A stretch of DNA of 8,858 bases from an uncultured Gemmatimonadota bacterium. Its GTDB lineage: Bacteria; Gemmatimonadota; Gemmatimonadetes; Gemmatimonadales; GWC2-71-9. The stretch is taken from positions 1 to 8,858 of the forward strand of contig CAJVYZ010000086.1 of the NCBI GenBank assembly GCA_913009915.1, given 5' to 3'. Numbering within the stretch: position 1 is the first letter of the stretch; each line of letters starts with the position of its first letter. Made by a program: the position numbers and the translations under genes. The notes beneath the pieces are model-generated. The model was not told the origin of the DNA and did not search any database. It saw nothing but the letters and a program-made list of their open reading frames with translations. This document shows positions 5,629 through 8,858 of this stretch, piece by piece.

Positions 5629-5874
5629 GGCAACGCCGGCCGCTATACCGCGGGTGATCGAACCGTGGCATTCCCGGACGCGGCGTTCCACTCGGTCACC
5701 TCCGATTTCGGCACGGACGTCATTCTCACGTTCCAGATCCCGGTCAGCGACTACAGCCGGATGCTCGTGGCGGCTGAAGGGGCGTTGAGGGTAGGCGGGT
5801 TCGACATACCACTGGACGAGGGGGCGGTCGAATCGATGCGGGCGCTGGGGAGCAGGATGTGGTCGGGGAAGTAA
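5629..5874 (+). pseudogene. Downstream half of the amber-split lipoprotein gene
   Basis: Directly after the TAG the same frame reads GNAGRYTAGDRTVAFPDAAF and runs 81 codons to TAA at 5872-5874. The protein-like sequence (DVILTFQIPVSDYSRMLVAAEG, then MRALGSRMWSGK) continues the style and base composition of the upstream half. Together they would make a lipoprotein of about 200 residues. Reversing one transition, CAG to TAG, would restore it as EPQVFQGNAG. A separate start at GTG 5665 is possible but has no ribosome-binding site. Options are a nonsense mutation, an assembly or read error, or amber read-through. Confidence 0.65.
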
Positions 5875-5875
5875 C

Positions 5876-5923
5876 ATGAACGCCGCGAATAATGAACGCC
5901 GCGAATATTGAATAATGAAGTGA
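5876..5923. repeat. Left half of the palindromic repeat, copy 4, with a 16-bp tandem duplication
   Basis: ATGAACGCCGCGAATA occurs twice head to tail (5876-5891 and 5892-5907) and leads into one complete left arm (5903-5923). No right arm follows within the next 100 bases. This arm is the exact reverse complement of the right arm of copy 2 (2771-2791), 3.1 kb away. It begins directly after the stop of the split lipoprotein gene. Confidence 0.82.
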
Positions 5924-5978
5924 GGGGGGAAGTCAGAGTGGGCTAAGGCATTGTGCCGTTTATCAGCCGGAGGGGACA

Positions 5979-6034
5979 CCGAGCACTCGGGCGAGCCACC
6001 GGAGTCGCCCAAAAGTGGGCGACCCCGGTGACTC
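5979..6034. terminator. Strong hairpin between convergent genes
   Basis: A 19-bp stem (5993-6011 with 6016-6034, two mismatches) around the 4-nt loop AAAG lies 4 bp beyond the stop of the minus-strand sulfatase. A small CCGAG/CTCGG hairpin (5979-5990) lies next to it, and a further CGACTC/GAGTCG hairpin overlaps the sulfatase stop. No U-tract follows on either strand. The placement between convergent genes suggests two-way termination or 3'-end protection of the mRNA. Confidence 0.6.
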
Positions 6035-6038
6035 GACT

Positions 6039-7631
6039 CTATTGAGTCGTCTTACTGTCGGTGGTCATCGACGCCAGCACCTGATCGATACTCAGGCTCG
6101 AACCTCTGGCCGGCGGGAACTCCTTCAGGCTCTCCGCGTACTTCGATACCATCACCTGGGCAGGCACCATGAGGAACATCCGGTCGGCCCACCATTTCAC
6201 GTACATGTCCGACTGCTCCATAAACCTCTCGTAGGGATCACGACGGAGATTCGTCAGCATAGGCCAACTGGGAGTCTTGTGCCAGGCCGTCGGCAGGGCT
6301 CCCGACATCTCGGTCCAGATGATCTTCCAGGGGCCGTACCTGAGGGCGTTGAGATTGCCCGCGGCGTCGAAATAGAAGATCTCCTCACGCCTGCCCGGGC
6401 CCTGGCCCGTCAGGACATCCAACTGATTGTACCCGTCGATGTGGGCCTTGAAGGTCTTGCCGTCCGCCTCGACGCCCCCCTCCAGCAGCTTCGCCTTGAT
6501 CATGGTGTCGCCGGCGGCCGCCAGCAACGTCGGCAGCCAATCTTCTTGCGAGAAGATGTCATTGATGACCGTGCCTGCCGGGAAGTGCCCGGGCCAGCGG
6601 GCGAGCATCGGTACGCGGAAGCCGCCTTCAGTGGTCAAGCCCTTCTCACCTCTGAAGGGATGATTCCCACCCTGCGGCCAGGTGAAAATCTCGGCACCGT
6701 TATCAGTCGACCAGATGACGATAGTGTTCTCGGCGATGCCAAGGTCATCGAGCTTGTCGAGCAACATCCCGGTGACATAATCCAGTTCTGACATGCCGTC
6801 GGCAAAGATGCCGTGCCCGGTGGAGTTTGCCCACTGGTCCGACAGGTGAATCCACACATGGTTCCGGGTAGAGACGTGCCACAGGAAGAACGGCTTGTCC
6901 TCGTCGTGCGCCCGTTGGATGAAGTCGAGCGATCGTCCCAGCAGGTCTTCCTCGATGGTCTCCATGCGCTTCTTGGTCAAGGGACCCGTGTCGGTGCATG
7001 ATTGCTTTCCGACCATGCCCCAGCGTGGCTCCACTGTGGAGTCGAACGTCGCGGACGCCACGCAATCCATGACCCCGCGCGGGCCGAATTGCTCCCGGAA
7101 CGCAGGATCCTTCGGGTAGTCCGGATTCTCCGGCTCTTCTTCAGCGTTGAGGTGGTACAGGTTTCCGTAGAATTCGTCGAAACCATGCACCGTCGGCAAG
7201 TACTCGTTCCGATCACCCAGGTGATTCTTGCCGAATTGACCGGTCATATAGCCATGTGGTTTCAGCAGTTCGGCAATTCCCGGATCAATCGCGCGGACAC
7301 CGTGCTTGGCACCAGGCATTCCGATGGTCAGCAGTCCAGTCCGGAACGGAGTTTGCCCCAACATGAAGGAGGCACGTCCGGCGGTACAGGATTGCTGGGC
7401 ATAGGCATCGGTGAACATGACACCTTCGTTGGCTATACGATCGATGTTGGGCGTGCTGCCGCCCATCAATCCCCGGTGATAAGCACTGACGTTGTCCTGC
7501 CCGATATCATCACCCCAAATCACCAGAATGTTGGGCTTGTCACCTTGTCCGTAGGCCGGGGCTGATAGGATAAACCCGAATACCATCACCGCAAGGACAA
7601 ATCCGGTCCAACACCTCTTTCTGATTCCCAT
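6039..7631 (-). CDS. Secreted type I (formylglycine) sulfatase, complete
   Basis: A 530-residue enzyme that removes sulfate ester groups from an unknown substrate after export. A signal peptide is clear: MGIRKR, a hydrophobic core, and probable cleavage after SAPAYG (about residue 28). Catalytic positions are Asp41-Asp42 (WGDDIG), the signature CTAGR with Cys82 (Ala variant of CxPxR, still a recognised formylglycine site), Lys135 and His137 (FGKNHLGD), Asp310-Asn311 (STDNGAEI), Lys330 (RGEKGLTTEGG) and Arg339. ATG 7631 is chosen because GGAGGG ends 7 nt upstream and the signal peptide starts there. An ATG five codons upstream would contain that ribosome-binding site. It shares only the common core with the sulfatase at the left end and is not a recent duplicate. 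No maturation enzyme is encoded nearby. Confidence 0.95.
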   Translation of the reverse strand: MGIRKRCWTGFVLAVMVFGFILSAPAYGQGDKPNILVIWGDDIGQDNVSAYHRGLMGGSTPNIDRIANEGVMFTDAYAQQSCTAGRASFMLGQTPFRTGLLTIGMPGAKHGVRAIDPGIAELLKPHGYMTGQFGKNHLGDRNEYLPTVHGFDEFYGNLYHLNAEEEPENPDYPKDPAFREQFGPRGVMDCVASATFDSTVEPRWGMVGKQSCTDTGPLTKKRMETIEEDLLGRSLDFIQRAHDEDKPFFLWHVSTRNHVWIHLSDQWANSTGHGIFADGMSELDYVTGMLLDKLDDLGIAENTIVIWSTDNGAEIFTWPQGGNHPFRGEKGLTTEGGFRVPMLARWPGHFPAGTVINDIFSQEDWLPTLLAAAGDTMIKAKLLEGGVEADGKTFKAHIDGYNQLDVLTGQGPGRREEIFYFDAAGNLNALRYGPWKIIWTEMSGALPTAWHKTPSWPMLTNLRRDPYERFMEQSDMYVKWWADRMFLMVPAQVMVSKYAESLKEFPPARGSSLSIDQVLASMTTDSKTTQ

Positions 7632-7836
7632 GGCATTACCCTCCATAACAACTTGGTGAGTCAAATAGTCCGTACCGGCGTACGGCAACCCGTAATCGCC
7701 GCGATCGCCATGACCCGTGACGGTGATCGCGCTTTCCTTATGTGATGATTTCGGCTTGAGGCGTCGAATCACCGTCTCGGATGTTGTGAGTAACGACGAA
7801 CTGCTGCACTTGGTGATACCCGCTGGAAGGAAACTT
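7632..7836. other. Upstream region of the sulfatase: RBS and two dyads, no gene
   Basis: Contains the sulfatase ribosome-binding site (GGAGGG, 7644-7639, minus strand). It also holds a perfect dyad, CCGTAC-4-GTACGG (7670-7685), and a longer one, CGCGATCGCC/GGTGATCGCG (7700-7709 and 7722-7731, one mismatch). Either dyad could be an operator or a 5'-leader hairpin. No convincing -35/-10 pair was found. The left gene's frame stays open here, but the implied residues do not look like protein. Confidence 0.5.
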
Positions 7837-8858
7837 TCACACTGTCGTTCCCCCTGGGCCTGCCCACAATTTTGTTCTCCAGCAAAATTGAATTGGATAT
7901 CGGCCTACTTCTTGGCTTTCCGCTTCGTTGAGTTCGAGGACCTCGTTGAGATGGATCAGCGGCAACAGCCGATCCCGAAGCCGAAACACTTCTCTGTCAT
8001 GAATTTTTTCAATTCGACGCTTGTCTTCAACAGCCAGGCGAACCAACTCGACGACTCCCAACTGCGGAATCGCAAACGACTCGCCACCGCTTTCAACCAC
8101 CAACGCCGAAATGATCGCCAGCGTCAGCGGAATTTTGATCGTGACGGTTGTCCCTTCGCCGCGAGGCGAAACGAGATCGACTGTTCCACCAATTTTTTCG
8201 ATCTGTGTACGAACGACGTCCATCCCGACGCCACGCCCTGAAACCGAAGTGACCTTCTTGGCCGTCGAAAGACCTGGACTGAACACGTACAACAAGACTT
8301 CCTTGTCGGACAGTTTGTTAGCCTCTGCTGCTGATTTTATACCGTTTTGGATGATTTTTGCGCGAACTTTCTCCACATCGATTCCGGCTCCATCGTCCTC
8401 GATTCGAATAATCACGTGGCCGCCTTCGTGGAACGCGTCGAGCTTGATCAGTCCCACCTCCGGCTTACCCGCTTTCCGCCGTCCTTCAGGAGACTCGATC
8501 GCGTGGTCGCCCGAATTTCGGACCATATGCGTCAGCGGATCTTTGATCGCGTCCAATACTGTGCGGTCCAATTCCGTTTCAGAACCGGACATTTCAAGTT
8601 CCATCGGCTTGCCGGTTATTTGCGAAAGATCGCGGACCAGTCGGGGAAGCTTGCTCCACGCATTTCCGATCGGTTGCATCCGCGTCTTCATCACCCCTTC
8701 TTGCAAATCCGTCGTCACGCGATTCAAATGGACGATCGGTGCCGCATACTTCGACTCCTCATCATCCCGAGCCAATTGCAACAATTGATTGCGAGTGAGA
8801 ACCAATTCGCCAACGAGGTTCATCAAACTGTCGACAACGTCGACATTCACGCGAATCG
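7837..8858 (-). CDS. cheA: CheA chemotaxis histidine kinase, internal fragment (both ends incomplete)
   Basis: Autophosphorylating kinase of the chemotaxis signalling complex, partner of CheW, CheY and receptors. The gene enters from the right edge: [25 protein letters not shown] is the P3 dimerisation domain, so the phosphotransfer P1 domain lies outside. P4 follows, with the N-box [12 protein letters not shown] (family usually DHGIE), G1 box DDGAGID, F-box FSPGLSTA and G2 box GRGVGMDVV. The CheW-like P5 begins at [16 protein letters not shown] and reaches [17 protein letters not shown], then turns into non-homologous residues ([16 protein letters not shown]) before a stop. About 70-80 residues of P5 are missing. 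GC content and codon choice are visibly lower than in the rest of the window. The sequence style recalls planctomycete CheA, which is only an impression. A chimeric join is the main explanation. Confidence 0.92.
   Translation of the reverse strand, partial: IRVNVDVVDSLMNLVGELVLTRNQLLQLARDDEESKYAAPIVHLNRVTTDLQEGVMKTRMQPIGNAWSKLPRLVRDLSQITGKPMELEMSGSETELDRTVLDAIKDPLTHMVRNSGDHAIESPEGRRKAGKPEVGLIKLDAFHEGGHVIIRIEDDGAGIDVEKVRAKIIQNGIKSAAEANKLSDKEVLLYVFSPGLSTAKKVTSVSGRGVGMDVVRTQIEKIGGTVDLVSPRGEGTTVTIKIPLTLAIISALVVESGGESFAIPQLGVVELVRLAVEDKRRIEKIHDREVFRLRDRLLPLIHLNEVLELNEAESQEVGRYPIQFCWRTKLWAGPGGTTV
7867..7890. other. Inverted repeat at the CheA break point
   Basis: CAATTTTG and CAAAATTG (8 bp, 8-nt spacer) lie exactly where CheA homology is lost and base composition changes. 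Short inverted repeats are common at chimeric joins from template switching, and equally at illegitimate recombination points. Confidence 0.5.

Noticed and set aside
1682..5923. The four repeats as a CRISPR array
   Set aside because: Spacing is irregular with whole genes between copies, the units are internally palindromic and variable, and no cas genes are present.
6015..6791. Plus-strand 258-codon frame opposite the second sulfatase
   Set aside because: Antisense shadow. The minus-strand sulfatase has a signal peptide, ribosome-binding site and full catalytic set.
7632..7772. N-terminal extension of the second sulfatase to 7772
   Set aside because: It would place a hydrophilic stretch of 47 residues before a clear signal peptide and bury a good ribosome-binding site inside the gene.
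8152..8167. Perfect TTCGCC/GGCGAA hairpin in the CheA region
   Set aside because: It lies inside conserved CheA codons (SPRGEG) and is explained by coding constraint.

Overview
This is a metagenome-style contig, probably from an uncultivated, GC-rich Gram-negative bacterium. The evidence for the lifestyle is exported sulfatases with signal peptides, lipoprotein-type leaders and an inner-membrane MscS channel. The phylum cannot be fixed from the sequence. Sulfatase-rich lineages such as Gemmatimonadota, Planctomycetota or Verrucomicrobiota are plausible, but that is inference. Two quality problems frame the window. The first 21 bases are an Illumina TruSeq adapter read into the contig. The last kilobase (about 7.86-8.86 kb) holds a CheA fragment of visibly lower GC, and its CheW-like domain breaks off mid-fold, as expected at a chimeric join or a real gene truncation.

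Layout from left to right: a 5'-truncated sulfatase (+); an exported tyrosine-phosphatase-like protein (+); a VapBC-type toxin-antitoxin pair (-) with a clear self-regulated promoter; an MscS channel plus a small DUF2391-like membrane protein (+, one operon); a lipoprotein gene (+) split by an in-frame amber codon; a second complete sulfatase (-); then the CheA fragment (-), running off the right edge.

The most unusual content lies between the genes. Three full copies (1682-1784, 2710-2817, 3539-3646) and one left half (5876-5923) of an AT-rich palindromic repeat built from GAATATYGA units sit in four intergenic gaps. In full copies 2 and 3 the arms are 21 bp around a 17-nt loop, and the arms covary within a copy: ATTG pairs with CAAT in copy 2, ATCG with CGAT in copy 3, and CTCG with CGAG in copy 1. 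Copy 2 supplies the stop codons of both convergent neighbours. Copy 3 abuts the remnant of a second PIN-toxin 3' end, at the same position relative to the repeat as the intact toxin has to copy 2. This suggests that toxin-antitoxin genes and the repeat have moved or been duplicated together.

Functional links between genes are limited. The two sulfatases point to use of sulfated organic matter. MscS and its partner point to osmotic stress handling. VapBC is a self-contained module. No sulfatase-maturing enzyme, RNA gene, CRISPR array or complete insertion sequence is visible.
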